Below are positions 7,667 to 15,717 of a stretch of DNA of 39,500 nucleotides, in pieces. The position numbers and the translations under genes are program-made. Source of the DNA: Embleya sp040605455 (lineage in GTDB: Bacteria > Actinomycetota > Actinomycetes > Streptomycetales > Streptomycetaceae); NCBI RefSeq assembly GCF_040605455.1, contig NZ_JBEXCV010000079.1, positions 1-39,500 of the forward strand. The letters are read 5' to 3'. Every line of letters begins with the position of its first letter. The first letter of the stretch is position 1. The notes under the pieces are model-generated. The model was not told where the DNA came from. It made no database searches and saw only the letters and a program-made list of their open reading frames with translations.

Positions 7667-8531
7667 GCGGCCAGGCCCGGGTCAGGCCGTAGCCCTCGCG
7701 CAACCGGTGCAGGTCCCGCGCGAGTTGCCGGCTCGCGTCGCGTACCGCGTTCCCGACGGCTGCCTCGGGAACACCGGAGATCGCGGCCATCCGCTGCTCG
7801 TACCCGCCCACCGGGCCGGCCACGTATGCATCGTGTTCCGTCGGGCGGGAGAGCACCAGCAGCGGCGGCACCCGACCCTCGGCCAGCGACGCGGCGAGCC
7901 GGTCGTGGCCGTCGAGGACCACGTGTGTCTGGAGCATGCTGATCCACCACACCAGGACCGGGGGCAGCGAGCCGTCCCGAACCTGCTTGCGATACGCCTT
8001 GACTCGCCCGTGCTCGGCCGACGCGAGCGGGCGCAGCGGCAGGATCTCCCAGTAGTGGTAGGTGTGCGCGTTGAAGTCGATGCGCCCCTCGGGCCACGCG
8101 GGCAACGTCGGCGCGGCGAACTCCGGAAAGCGCAACCGGGTGCGATCCATGTCCCGCGACAGCGCCCACGCACCGCCGTACAGCGGCCCGGTCCGGCTCA
8201 GCTCGTCCGCCATGCGATGCGCCCAACGGGCATACCAGACAGGGTCGTTCGGGGTGCCCAGGGCGCGTGCGTCGGCGGCACGCAGCGGCGCGAGCGGGGA
8301 GCGGTACGGGGTGGGGCAGCGGTAGTCCACGCCGTACCAGTCGGGGTCGACCTCGGCGAGCAGCAGCGGCGCCGCGTCGGCTTCGGAACCAGTTTCGGCC
8401 GACGCGTCGACCAGGACGAACCTGCGGTTCCGCGCCGCCAGGAGCCGCAACGACGGCCGCGCCGACTCGGGTACGTCCAGGAGCAACGCGTGCCAGTCGC
8501 CGCCCGGCCGGGTGAGATTCGTGCGGTTCAT
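7602..8531 (-). CDS. ParB/Srx-like domain protein
   Basis: A 309-residue soluble protein. The region around residues 190-230 reads VRDGSLPPVLVWW ... HVVLDGHDRLAAS ... VPPLLVL, which has the shape of the N-terminal ParB / sulfiredoxin-like fold: a PPVLV strand, a DGH(D/H)RL loop at the nucleotide-binding position, and a following hydrophobic strand. No helix-turn-helix or second ParB domain is seen, so chromosome partitioning is unlikely. Such stand-alone domains may bind or hydrolyse nucleotides. The N-terminal 150 residues are not recognised. It overlaps the zinc-ribbon gene by 65 bases tail to tail. Confidence 0.6.
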   Translation of the reverse strand: MNRTNLTRPGGDWHALLLDVPESARPSLRLLAARNRRFVLVDASAETGSEADAAPLLLAEVDPDWYGVDYRCPTPYRSPLAPLRAADARALGTPNDPVWYARWAHRMADELSRTGPLYGGAWALSRDMDRTRLRFPEFAAPTLPAWPEGRIDFNAHTYHYWEILPLRPLASAEHGRVKAYRKQVRDGSLPPVLVWWISMLQTHVVLDGHDRLAASLAEGRVPPLLVLSRPTEHDAYVAGPVGGYEQRMAAISGVPEAAVGNAVRDASRQLARDLHRLREGYGLTRAWPLKGGVPAWQRLVARHAPDWTR

Positions 8532-8571
8532 CCGGTGATCCTAGGGCCGCGACCCCGAGGTGGCCGGCAAC

Positions 8572-9045
8572 ATGTCCGGAATGAAGGCATCTCTGTGGTT
8601 CACCTGGACCCTGTCGGGTTCCGGCTGGGCCGACTGCACCATCGCCGACATCTCCGGAGAGGCGCAGTTGGTCGTCTCCTACGTCGCCTACGCACCCGAG
8701 GAACTGATCGACGCGGTGACCCGGCTCGCGCTCGGCGAGCCGGGCGATCACAAGGTGATGTTCGAGGCCGAACCGAACGGCTATCTGTGGCACCTGAGTC
8801 CGGACGGCGACGCGGTGGACGTCCGGATCGTCGAATACGCCGACGCGTCCGTGCGCACCCGGCCCGGCGACGTGTTGTGGGAGGCGCGCCACCCGATCGA
8901 GGTGCTCGCGCGAAGTGTGCTGCGCGGATTCGACCGGGTGGCCTTCGACCTCGGCGAGGACGGCTGGTACACCGACTGGCGACGGCCGTTTCCCCGCCGC
9001 GAGTTGGAGGCCCTGCGGACGGCCTGGCACAAACCGAGGATGTGA
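8572..9045 (+). CDS. Hypothetical soluble protein
   Basis: About 157 residues. Starts at 8572 and 8581 (both ATG) and GTG 8560 are possible; 8572 is chosen because GAGG lies 11 bases upstream. The sequence is rich in Trp and acidic residues (GYLWHLSPDGDAVDVRIVEY; WYTDWRRPFP) and has no membrane segment. The layout suggests a small alpha/beta immunity- or SUKH-like protein, but no family motif is convincing. It is divergent from the ParB-like gene with only about 40 bases between starts, so the two promoters must overlap. Confidence 0.6.
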   Translation: MSGMKASLWFTWTLSGSGWADCTIADISGEAQLVVSYVAYAPEELIDAVTRLALGEPGDHKVMFEAEPNGYLWHLSPDGDAVDVRIVEYADASVRTRPGDVLWEARHPIEVLARSVLRGFDRVAFDLGEDGWYTDWRRPFPRRELEALRTAWHKPRM

Positions 9046-9198
9046 GCGGTCTTCGTCCTTGGCATGGAAGTAACCGGTCGCCCGCGCACCGGGAGGTGCG
9101 TTGCTTCGTCGGGAAGCCCAGGGCGATGGGGGCGTCGGCGACATTGATTTTCGGCGTGCCGAGGTGCCGGACGGTTCGATGGTGCGACGCTGGGTTGC

Positions 9199-9528
9199 AT
9201 GACCGCACCTCGTGACCCATCCGCTCCGGACGTGACCATTCATACCGGCGGCGCACTGTGGCCCACGCCGGGGCAGTTGCGCGCCGAACTGCCGGACGGG
9301 GCAAGGGAGGAGTTCGAGGACGAGTACGGCCGGGCGCTGGACTACGCGCGCGACGCGGGGGATCTGGCCCAGCTCGCGAACGTGCTGATCCCGTGGCAGC
9401 GGCGGCTCGTCCACCATCGCAACGGGGACTACGAGGCCGTGTTGGAGCGGGCCCGGCGGATCCGGGACGGCGACCTGTCGGGCGTCGTCCCGGCGCGGGT
9501 GGACCGGTTGATCCGGGCTCAGCGGTGA
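9199..9528 (+). CDS. DUF6247-like protein, candidate antitoxin
   Basis: 109 residues. The centre, ELPDGAREEFEDEYGRALDY then DLAQLANVLIPWQRR, resembles the DUF6247 family found in streptomycetes. The mostly helical, acidic, DNA-free protein precedes a RelE-like gene and shares a GTGA stop/start with it. That order, antitoxin-like gene first with a translationally coupled toxin-like gene, is the classic type II arrangement. The antitoxin role is inferred from position; the family has no established function that I know of. Confidence 0.7.
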   Translation: MTAPRDPSAPDVTIHTGGALWPTPGQLRAELPDGAREEFEDEYGRALDYARDAGDLAQLANVLIPWQRRLVHHRNGDYEAVLERARRIRDGDLSGVVPARVDRLIRAQR

Positions 9529-9773
9529 ACTACGGCGTCGAGTATCACGTCGAGGCCGAGGCGATCCGGCGGACCCTGCCGGCCGCCGCGCGCCGGGCCT
9601 GGGGCGAACTGGAACGACGGTTGCGCAAAGACCCGTGGGATGCGGGCGCGCGGATGAGCGGCGGCCTCAAGGACACCCTGGAGGCGGCATTCGCGGCGCA
9701 CGGCTTCGCGACGTACATCGTGCAGGAGAACCGGGTGATGGTGAGCGTGATCAACCTGGTGTGGATCGGGTGA
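9525..9773 (+). CDS. RelE/ParE-like toxin-family protein
   Basis: 82 residues starting at GTG 9525, overlapping the preceding stop. It opens NYGVEYHVEAEAIRRTLPAA and continues with a helix LERRLRKDPWD, a strand pair and an end VMVSVINLVWIG. Length, the N-terminal beta strand, the two-helix hairpin and the C-terminal strands match the RelE/ParE fold (mRNA interferase or gyrase poison). The key catalytic residues of RelE vary across the family and cannot be confirmed here. It is expected to be held in check by the upstream DUF6247 protein. The 13-copy heptamer array begins 8 bases after its stop. Confidence 0.72.
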   Translation: MNYGVEYHVEAEAIRRTLPAAARRAWGELERRLRKDPWDAGARMSGGLKDTLEAAFAAHGFATYIVQENRVMVSVINLVWIG

Positions 9774-9780
9774 GCTCTTG

Positions 9781-9871
9781 GTGCCGGGTGCCGGGTGCCG
9801 GGTGCCGGGTGCCGGGTGCCGGGTGCCGGGTGCCGGGTGCCGGGTGCCGGGTGCCGGGTGCCGGGTGCCGG
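9781..9871. repeat. Thirteen perfect tandem copies of a 7-bp unit
   Basis: GTGCCGG is repeated exactly 13 times with no mismatch (91 bases). It lies between the RelE-like stop and the 3' end of a minus-strand lipoprotein gene, 15 bases from that gene. A perfect array of this kind can change copy number by replication slippage. Unit length 7 would shift frames in coding DNA, but here it is intergenic. Confidence 0.97.
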
Positions 9872-9885
9872 GGTCGGGGCTCGGT

Positions 9886-10506
9886 TCAGTCGGTCGTGAG
9901 GGTGAAGTGGTGGGTGGGGAAGGTCAGCGGGATGTCGGTCGGCCCGGTCGGGCAGGTCGCGTGCACGGTGCCGGTCGGGGTCAGATCCAGGGTGCCGGTG
10001 TGGAAGGACCGGGGCACCTGGAACGCGAGTTCGACCGAGGCGAGGTAGAGATTCGGCTGCGGTGAGGCGTTCAGGACCGGGACGCGGCGGCCGTCCGAAA
10101 GGCGGAGCACCACCTCGTCGGCGAGCTTTTGGCCGTAGGCGAAGGTGCAGTCCGCCGGGCGGGGACCGACGGAGTCGCCGGCGGTGGTCGGGCGCAGTCG
10201 AGCGTGCAGGCCGATCAGGACGAACTTCGTACCCTGTGGGGCGGTGCCCACCTGCGGCAGGCGATCGGTGACCCGGGGCGGTTCGGGCGCGGTGGTGACG
10301 CCCACGGCCAACTCGAAGGCGACCGGGTGACCCTGCCATGAGGTCGTGGCGGACACGACGCCGTCGGAATAGCCGGTGATCTCCCGATCCTGGGCGGCGG
10401 CCGCAGTATCGCCGCAGGCCGCGCAGCACGCGGCGGCGAGCAGGGCGAGGACGGTCGGTGGTACCGCGCCACGCCGCACGGGCACACTCCGCCGTGGCCT
10501 GGGCAC
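9886..10506 (-). CDS. Secreted lipoprotein of unknown function
   Basis: A GTG at 10506 with a near-perfect AGGAGG 7 bases upstream starts a 206-residue protein; the frame is open much further upstream but that part is a shadow of the sigma-factor gene. The signal peptide PPTVLALLAAACCAAC ends in a lipobox with lipidated Cys. The rest has alternating strands and few charged clusters (VAFELAVGVTTAPEPPRV, FVLIGLHARLRP), typical of a beta-sandwich extracytoplasmic domain. No enzyme motif seen. It is transcribed away from the ECF sigma gene across a 253-base gap, so it could be a target of that sigma factor. Confidence 0.75.
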   Translation of the reverse strand: MPRPRRSVPVRRGAVPPTVLALLAAACCAACGDTAAAAQDREITGYSDGVVSATTSWQGHPVAFELAVGVTTAPEPPRVTDRLPQVGTAPQGTKFVLIGLHARLRPTTAGDSVGPRPADCTFAYGQKLADEVVLRLSDGRRVPVLNASPQPNLYLASVELAFQVPRSFHTGTLDLTPTGTVHATCPTGPTDIPLTFPTHHFTLTTD

Positions 10507-10759
10507 GTACTGGCCTCCTAGATCCTGGTTGCCCCGCCCATGCAACCAGGGCTTCGGCCCGGGGGACACCTTTGCGGGTGGATCGGCGGGAAGTCCCTCA
10601 CCCGTCCTCACCACCGACGCGGACGGTCGGCCGCGCGGGTGGATCCCGGTCGGCGCAGCTTGTGGGCGGGGCATCGGGGCGGCGCGGTTTCCGGGTGTCA
10701 TATCGTCTGGAATCCGTCGGTCACAGCGCCGCGGGAACGGGAACGGGAGAGAACGAACG

Positions 10760-11692
10760 ATGACGGAGCACGAATTGCCGGCCGAACGGTTCGAGGAGAA
10801 CCGGAGCCACCTGCGGGCGGTGGCGTATCGCATGCTCGGCTCGCTCAGCGAGGCCGAGGACGCGGTCCAGGAGGCCTGGCTGCGCCTGGACCGCTCCGAC
10901 ATCGGCGATGTGCACAACCTCGGCGGCTGGCTGACCACCGTGGTCGGGCGGGTGTGTCTGGACATGCTGCGCTCGCGCAAGTCCCGGCGCGAGGACATGT
11001 GGGACACCCATGTGCCGGACCCGATCGTCTCCCGCGCGGAGGGGGGCGACCCCGAGGAACTCGCGGTGCTCGCCGACTCGGTCGGACTGGCCATGCTGGT
11101 CGTGTTGGATACGCTCCCGCCCGCCGAGCGACTGGCCTTCGTCCTGCACGACATGTTCGCGATGCCGTTCGACGACATCGCCCCGATCGTGGACAAGTCG
11201 ACGGCGGCGACCCGGCAACTCGCCAGCCGGGCCCGGCGCAAGGTGCAGGGCGTCGCACCCGAGCCGGACCTGCCCCGCCAGCGCCGGATCGTGGACGCCT
11301 TCCTCGCCGCATCCCGAGGCGGCGACTTCCAGGCCCTGCTGGACCTGCTCGACCCCGACGTCCTGCTCCGCGCCGACACCGGCGGCGGCCCGATCGGCGT
11401 GTCGCAACTGGTGCGCGGCGCCCGCGCGGTGGTCGAGCAGGCGCTGAGCTTCGCCCGCTTCGCGCAGTACGCCCGACCCGTGCTGATCAACGGCGCGCCA
11501 GGCCTGCTGAACGCGCCGGGGGGCCGCGCGTTCGGGCTGATGGACTTCACCATCGTCGGCGACAAGATCGTCGAGATCAACATCCTCGCCGACCCCACCC
11601 GCCTGGCCCGGCCCGAGATCGAGGACCTGGCCGGTCCGACCGAGCCGGTCGACCCGAAGCTCGGGGGGCTGCTGGGGCTGCCCACCGAATGA
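10760..11692 (+). CDS. ECF sigma factor with SnoaL-like C-terminal domain (ECF41/SigJ type)
   Basis: 310 residues starting at ATG 10760. Sigma region 2 is FEENRSHLRAVAYRMLGSLS ... DAVQEAWLRL, and region 4 spans about residues 110-160 (LPPAERLAFVLHDMFAMPFD, then RQLASRARRKV). After it comes a SnoaL-like fold of about 120 residues (IVDAFLAASRGGDFQALLDL ... INGAPGLL). In ECF41 factors this domain modulates activity, and the NGxPG motif is present. The linker motif usually WLPEP is VPDP here. There is no adjacent anti-sigma gene, which is normal for this class. Targets are usually nearby oxidoreductases; the divergent lipoprotein gene is the nearest candidate. Confidence 0.88.
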   Translation: MTEHELPAERFEENRSHLRAVAYRMLGSLSEAEDAVQEAWLRLDRSDIGDVHNLGGWLTTVVGRVCLDMLRSRKSRREDMWDTHVPDPIVSRAEGGDPEELAVLADSVGLAMLVVLDTLPPAERLAFVLHDMFAMPFDDIAPIVDKSTAATRQLASRARRKVQGVAPEPDLPRQRRIVDAFLAASRGGDFQALLDLLDPDVLLRADTGGGPIGVSQLVRGARAVVEQALSFARFAQYARPVLINGAPGLLNAPGGRAFGLMDFTIVGDKIVEINILADPTRLARPEIEDLAGPTEPVDPKLGGLLGLPTE

Positions 11693-11835
11693 AGCGGCGG
11701 GCCGACGCCTGCGCCGACGTGACCGCGTCGGCGCCGGCGTCGGCGGGTCGGCGCCGTGGGCCCATTTCGGGTCGCCCGGGTGCTGTCGACGGCCCGACTC
11801 CGCTGTGGGTCGGGCCCGTTCGACCGCGGGTGGGG

Positions 11836-12555
11836 TCAGTTCGACGGGCCCGTGGTGCCCGGGTGGTTCGGAGCACTGGACGTACCCGGGGTGCCCGGGG
11901 TGATCAGGCCGCTTTCGTAGGCGAAGACCACCGCCTGGGCGCGGTCGCGCAGGTCGAGCTTGTCCAGGATGCGGCTTACGTGGGTCTTCACCGTCTGCTC
12001 GGCGAGCACGAGATGGGCGGCGATCTCGCCGTTGGAGCGGCCCTGCGCGATCAGCCCGAGCACCTCGGTCTCGCGCGGGGTGAGGATGCCCAGACGGGTG
12101 GAATTCGCGCGGGTGATCGGCCGGTTGCGGGCGAAGTCGGCGATCAGCCGACGGGTGATCGAGGGCGCGAGCAGTGCGTCGCCGGCCGCGACGATCCGGA
12201 CCGCGGCGATCAGATCGGCCGGCGAGGCGTCCTTGAGCAGGAAGCCGCTCGCGCCCGCACGCAGCGCCTCGTACACGTAGTCGTCGATGTCGAACGTGGT
12301 CAGCATCAACACCTTCGGCACCCGGTCGAACCCGTCCGGTTCGCAGAGCAGTTCGCGGGTCGCGGCCAGGCCGTCCAGGATCGGCATCCGGACGTCCATC
12401 AGGACCACGTCGGGCCGGGCCTCCCGGGTCAACCGCACGGCCTCGCGGCCGTCGGCCGCCTCGCCGACCACCTCCAGGTCCGGCTGGGCCGCGAGCAGCG
12501 CGGCGAAGCCGGCGCGGATCATGGCCTGGTCGTCGGCGATCACTACGGTGGTCAT
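11836..12555 (-). CDS. NarL/LuxR-family response regulator
   Basis: 239 residues. The receiver domain (1-120) has the acidic pair D8/D9, phospho-acceptor Asp54 (VVLMDVRMP), Thr near 86 and Lys near 107. The C-terminal LuxR helix-turn-helix spans about 158-205 (LTPRETEVLGLIAQGRSNGE, then VKTHVSRILDKL). A Pro/Thr/Gly tail of 15 residues ends the protein. It overlaps the kinase gene by 4 bases (ATGA) and is last in the sensor-kinase-regulator operon. All residues needed for phosphotransfer are present. Confidence 0.93.
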   Translation of the reverse strand: MTTVVIADDQAMIRAGFAALLAAQPDLEVVGEAADGREAVRLTREARPDVVLMDVRMPILDGLAATRELLCEPDGFDRVPKVLMLTTFDIDDYVYEALRAGASGFLLKDASPADLIAAVRIVAAGDALLAPSITRRLIADFARNRPITRANSTRLGILTPRETEVLGLIAQGRSNGEIAAHLVLAEQTVKTHVSRILDKLDLRDRAQAVVFAYESGLITPGTPGTSSAPNHPGTTGPSN

Positions 12556-14009
12556 GCCGCTCCGGGGGTGGTCGGGGCCGGCGTGGCGTCGGCCGGCGGT
12601 AGGGGAAGCATGGCAGCGACCCGGAAGCCGCCGTCGGGCAGCGCCTCGGTGTGCAACTCGCCGGCCAGCATCGCGACCCGCTCGCGCATGCCGATCAGAC
12701 CCTGGCCGGTGCCGGTGCCGGTGCCGGTGCCGGTGCCGCTCGGGCCGGAGTCCGCGGTGCGGTCGTGGGTCTCGACGGGTCTGCGGGGCGCTCCTGCGGC
12801 TCCTGCCGCTCCGGGTGCTTCGGCCGTGCCGGCGGCCCTGGGTGATTCGGGGGCTTCGGGCGCTTCCGGCGCGGAGTTCACCACGGTGATCCGCAGCGCC
12901 GAGCCGTCCCCGGCCACGGTGACCCGGACCGTGGCGCCCGCCGCGTGCCGGACCACGTTGCTCAGCGACTCCTGGATCAGTCGGTACGCGGAGAGTTGTA
13001 CGCCCACCGGCACCCGATCCGGCGTGGGCACGGTGTCCGCGACGGACAGGTGCGCGTCGAGGCCGGCGCGGTGTGCGGTCTCGATCAGCACGGGCAGTTC
13101 GGCCAGACCCGGTTGCGGGCTGTGCTCGGCGCCGGCATCCGCGTCCTGGCGCAGCACGTGCAGCAGGCGGCGCATTTCGGTGAGGGAGCGGCGCGCCTCG
13201 GCCGCGATCGAGTCGAACTCGTCGACGGCGGCGGGCGGCAGGTCGGCGATCCGATACGGCGCGCTGTCCGCCTGCACGGTGATCACCGACATGTGGTGGG
13301 CCACCACGTCATGCAACTCGCGGGCGATCCTGGTGCGTTCCTCCAGGAGGGTACGCCGGGCGTGTTCGGCCTGGCCGATCTCCTCGACCACGACCAGTCG
13401 GCGCTGGGCGGCGCTTCGGCTGCCGATCGCCTCGGCGGTGAGCGGGGCCAGCGCGGACAGAACCGTCATCGGCAGCAGTTCGCCGAGTCGGACCGGGCCC
13501 CGGAGCAACACCAGGGCCGTGCCGGCCGCGAGCAGGATCAGCCACAGCGCGACCAGCACACGGCGCGGCGCCCGCAGCGCGATCACGGTCAGCACCACGA
13601 CCAGGGACAACACCGAGGTCACCGCCCACGGCCACGGCTCGGAGTCGGACACCGGGTGGGTCGGCGCCGCCGTCGCGATCGACGCGGCCAGTGCCAACCA
13701 CCAGGCGCTCAGCGGGCGATACAGGCACAGCAGGACCGGGACCGCGCGGGCGATGGCGGCCACGGTCGCGCCGGGGCCGAACACGTCGTAGTGCTGGTAC
13801 AGGTCGAACCACCCGGCCACGGCAACCAGCAGCGCGGTCAGTGACAACACCCACGTCGTGCGGCGGGTGTGCGGCAGCGGGGCCACCGAGTTCGGCGACA
13901 TCGCCTCGCGCAGCGTGGTCAGGACGGTCGAGGGTCGAACGATCTTCACGGTTGGTGATGGTATGCCCGGAGAGCCCGGTCGGTCGGGTGGGGCGAGGGC
14001 TGTGTTCAT
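12552..14009 (-). CDS. NarL-type sensor histidine kinase
   Basis: 485 residues from ATG 14009 (GGAG 6 bases upstream). About five membrane helices (residues 52-195) lead to a HisKA_3 domain with phospho-acceptor His233 (RIARELHDVVAHHMSVI). The HATPase domain has an N-box NVVRHAAG near 355 and a G-box GQGLIGM near 435. Between them a low-complexity insert of about 55 residues (many Ala, Pro, Glu) replaces the usual short ATP lid, and a (Gly-Thr)n run directly precedes the G-box, encoded by a 6-bp tandem repeat. The upstream sensor gene and downstream regulator complete the system. The stimulus is unknown; DesK/LiaS-like kinases often sense membrane state. Confidence 0.92.
   Translation of the reverse strand: MNTALAPPDRPGSPGIPSPTVKIVRPSTVLTTLREAMSPNSVAPLPHTRRTTWVLSLTALLVAVAGWFDLYQHYDVFGPGATVAAIARAVPVLLCLYRPLSAWWLALAASIATAAPTHPVSDSEPWPWAVTSVLSLVVVLTVIALRAPRRVLVALWLILLAAGTALVLLRGPVRLGELLPMTVLSALAPLTAEAIGSRSAAQRRLVVVEEIGQAEHARRTLLEERTRIARELHDVVAHHMSVITVQADSAPYRIADLPPAAVDEFDSIAAEARRSLTEMRRLLHVLRQDADAGAEHSPQPGLAELPVLIETAHRAGLDAHLSVADTVPTPDRVPVGVQLSAYRLIQESLSNVVRHAAGATVRVTVAGDGSALRITVVNSAPEAPEAPESPRAAGTAEAPGAAGAAGAPRRPVETHDRTADSGPSGTGTGTGTGTGQGLIGMRERVAMLAGELHTEALPDGGFRVAAMLPLPPADATPAPTTPGAA
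12708..12737. repeat. Five 6-bp tandem repeats inside the kinase ATP-binding region
   Basis: GGTGCC is repeated five times on the plus strand. On the coding strand it encodes alternating Gly-Thr pairs at about residues 424-434, next to the G-box of the histidine kinase. Because the unit is 6 bp, copy-number changes keep the frame and would only lengthen or shorten the flexible segment. Confidence 0.9.
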
Positions 14010-14059
14010 GGCGATCTCCGGGGTGGGGACGACGGGCGTACGGCCGGCGGATGCGTGGA

Positions 14060-14587
14060 TCAGGCCGGTGACACGAACGTCCGGCGGGCCAGGCTCGCCT
14101 GTACGTCGGTGAGCGCCTTGATCAGGCACAGGCACACCGCGAAGAAGGCGAGCCCGCCGATCGAGTGCACGACCCAGACCCCGCCCAGGGTCGGTCCGCC
14201 CCACGCGTCGTGATAGTCGCTGTCGCCGTACCGGATCGGGTAGGTCAGGTTGCGGAGCGTGTTGCCGTACGCGTACCCGGCCAGGACCAGCGTCGGGACG
14301 CCCAGTGCGGCGTCGGGCACGCTGTGGCGGAGCACCCGGAGCGCACCGGGGGCGGCCCGACCGGTCGCCTCGCCCAACTCCGGATCCAGGAACCGCCGGG
14401 CCGCCGCGAGTCGTAGTCGGGCCGCGCGGGAGGACCGGCCGGTGAGCACCAGACCGATGCTCAGCAGGCCCAGCGGCAGCGCGATCAGTGCGTACGCCGA
14501 GCGTCGGGCGGCGTCGCCCGGCGAATTCGGCGCGAATCGGCGCAGTGTGCGACGGGTGCGGGCGGGGCGGGCAGCGGTGAGCGTCAT
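14060..14587 (-). CDS. Putative sensor domain protein (PF13796-like)
   Basis: 175 residues from ATG 14587, with GAGG 8-9 bases upstream. It resembles the actinobacterial putative sensor domain often fused to, or encoded beside, NarL-type kinases: hydrophobic helices at about 32-50, 97-108 and 142-162, with the linking segment RNLTYPIRYGDSDYHDAWGG that is typical of this family. The first gene of a three-gene operon, ending 50 bases before the kinase start. It is likely the membrane input partner of the kinase. An upstream extension of the frame exists but lacks a good start. Confidence 0.82.
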   Translation of the reverse strand: MTLTAARPARTRRTLRRFAPNSPGDAARRSAYALIALPLGLLSIGLVLTGRSSRAARLRLAAARRFLDPELGEATGRAAPGALRVLRHSVPDAALGVPTLVLAGYAYGNTLRNLTYPIRYGDSDYHDAWGGPTLGGVWVVHSIGGLAFFAVCLCLIKALTDVQASLARRTFVSPA

Positions 14588-14937
14588 GGCGAGGTCCTCG
14601 GGGGTCCACGAGTACGCGGTGCGTGCGGTTCGGTACTCGGCCGGCCGGTGCTCGGTGCCGGATCCGGCGCCGTGTTTCCCAAGGTAGGAGCAGGGTCGGC
14701 GGCGGGCATCACACTGCGGCGCCAACTCCGGAGTGATACCGCAGTAGGGGGTCGGGCAGCCGGCGGGTTCGGGGCCGGTGACGTGCGACGGGTGGCATGC
14801 CCGGGCGACATCGCGCAGGTCGACATGGCGCCGGTCCGTACGCCGGGCCCGGGCGGTCGGGGCTCGCGGAGCGGAAAGCCGGGCGGCGGCCTGATTCGGA
14901 CCGCGGTGAGGTGGTGGGTGCGGTGCGGGGCGACGAC
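14588..14937. other. Intergenic region upstream of the sensor operon
   Basis: About 350 bases that must contain the promoter of the sensor/kinase/regulator operon. I see no gene, no strong -35/-10 pair and no clear operator. Confidence 0.4.
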
Positions 14938-14969
14938 GAGGCCGCCGGGTCATCCGACCCGGCGGCCTC
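14938..14969. terminator. Perfect 14-bp hairpin
   Basis: GAGGCCGCCGGGTC and GACCCGGCGGCCTC pair perfectly around the loop ATCC. It lies about 70 bases past the stop of the small minus-strand gene ending at 15037 and upstream of the sensor operon. It likely insulates the two transcripts. Confidence 0.8.
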
Positions 14970-15006
14970 GGTCGATGCGAGAAGAGGTGGGCCCGGCGGC
15001 TCGGGG

Positions 15007-15031
15007 CGACCGTCGGGATTCGCGACGGTCG
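15007..15031 (-). terminator. 9-bp hairpin right after the small membrane gene
   Basis: CGACCGTCG and CGACGGTCG pair perfectly across a 7-base loop, 6 bases beyond the stop at 15037. Together with the 14938-14969 hairpin it forms a double terminator. Confidence 0.6.
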
Positions 15032-15036
15032 AATGG

Positions 15037-15192
15037 TCAGGACGAGTGCGTCTGCGCCTCGGCGTCCTTCTTGGCATAGTGCTCGCGCTCGCGCCGGTCC
15101 GCACGCAGAATGCCGCGGATCACGAACGTGAAGCCGACCGCGACCACGAGGAAAGGGGTGAGTTCGGCGAAGGCGCCGAGGGCGTTCAACAC
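15037..15192 (-). CDS. Small single-pass membrane protein
   Basis: A 51-residue protein, reading MLNALGAFAELTPFLVVAVG then a membrane helix ending about residue 27 and a charged tail RADRREREHYAKKDAEAQTH. The start is GTG 15192 with GGGAG 5 bases upstream. Its size, one helix and basic/acidic tail suggest a small membrane-associated regulator or stabiliser, but no family is recognised. Two hairpin terminators directly follow, which supports it being a real transcript. Confidence 0.55.
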   Translation of the reverse strand: MLNALGAFAELTPFLVVAVGFTFVIRGILRADRREREHYAKKDAEAQTHSS

Positions 15193-15363
15193 GATGACTC
15201 CCAAAGGTGGTGCAGCCGCACGACCGTGCCACCGGCCGAACCGGTCGCACGAACCGCAGCCGGCCCGCTCCGCCGTTCGTCCTCCGAGCGGCGGCACAAC
15301 ACTACCGCCCACGCCGAGGTCAACCGTCGGCGACCACGCGGCGGCCGTGCTTGACTGACCGCC

Positions 15364-15654
15364 ATGTCGCTGGGCCTGATCGTCCTCCATACGTCCCGAC
15401 TCGACGCGTGCCGCGACTTCTACGGGTCGCTCGGGCTCGATCTCGTTCGCGAGCGCCACGGGGCCGGTCCCGAGCACTACGCGGCGACCCTTGCCGACGG
15501 CGTCGTGTTCGAGCTGTATCCGGCGCGGCCCGACCGGCTCACCGGATATCTGCGACTGGGCTTGACCCTGGAGACCTCGCTGCTCCCACCGGGGCGGCAT
15601 CGGCTGACCGATCCGGACGGGCGGGTCGTCGACGTCTCGGTGATCCGTGGGTGA
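15364..15654 (+). CDS. Small VOC/glyoxalase-like protein
   Basis: 96 residues. It opens MSLGLIVLHTSRLDACRDFY GS, the typical start of a vicinal-oxygen-chelate repeat with His9 at a metal-ligand position and the FY turn. Later FELYP carries the Glu expected in the strand 4 ligand position. The length is about 20 residues shorter than usual VOC proteins; the second half is compressed and ends GRVVDVSVIRG. It may be a dimeric dioxygenase or resistance-type protein. Substrate unknown. Confidence 0.75.
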   Translation: MSLGLIVLHTSRLDACRDFYGSLGLDLVRERHGAGPEHYAATLADGVVFELYPARPDRLTGYLRLGLTLETSLLPPGRHRLTDPDGRVVDVSVIRG

Positions 15655-15717
15655 TCCGGTTGCCGGCCGGCCTGCCTGGTTGCCGGGCCGATTGCCGGGC
15701 TGCCGGGTCGGGCGTGG

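Noticed and set aside
10540..13791. A very long plus-strand open frame of over 1000 codons.
   Set aside because: It runs out of frame through the sigma-factor gene and antisense to the two-component genes, which have clear domains. Its Arg/Gly/Pro-rich text has no domain.
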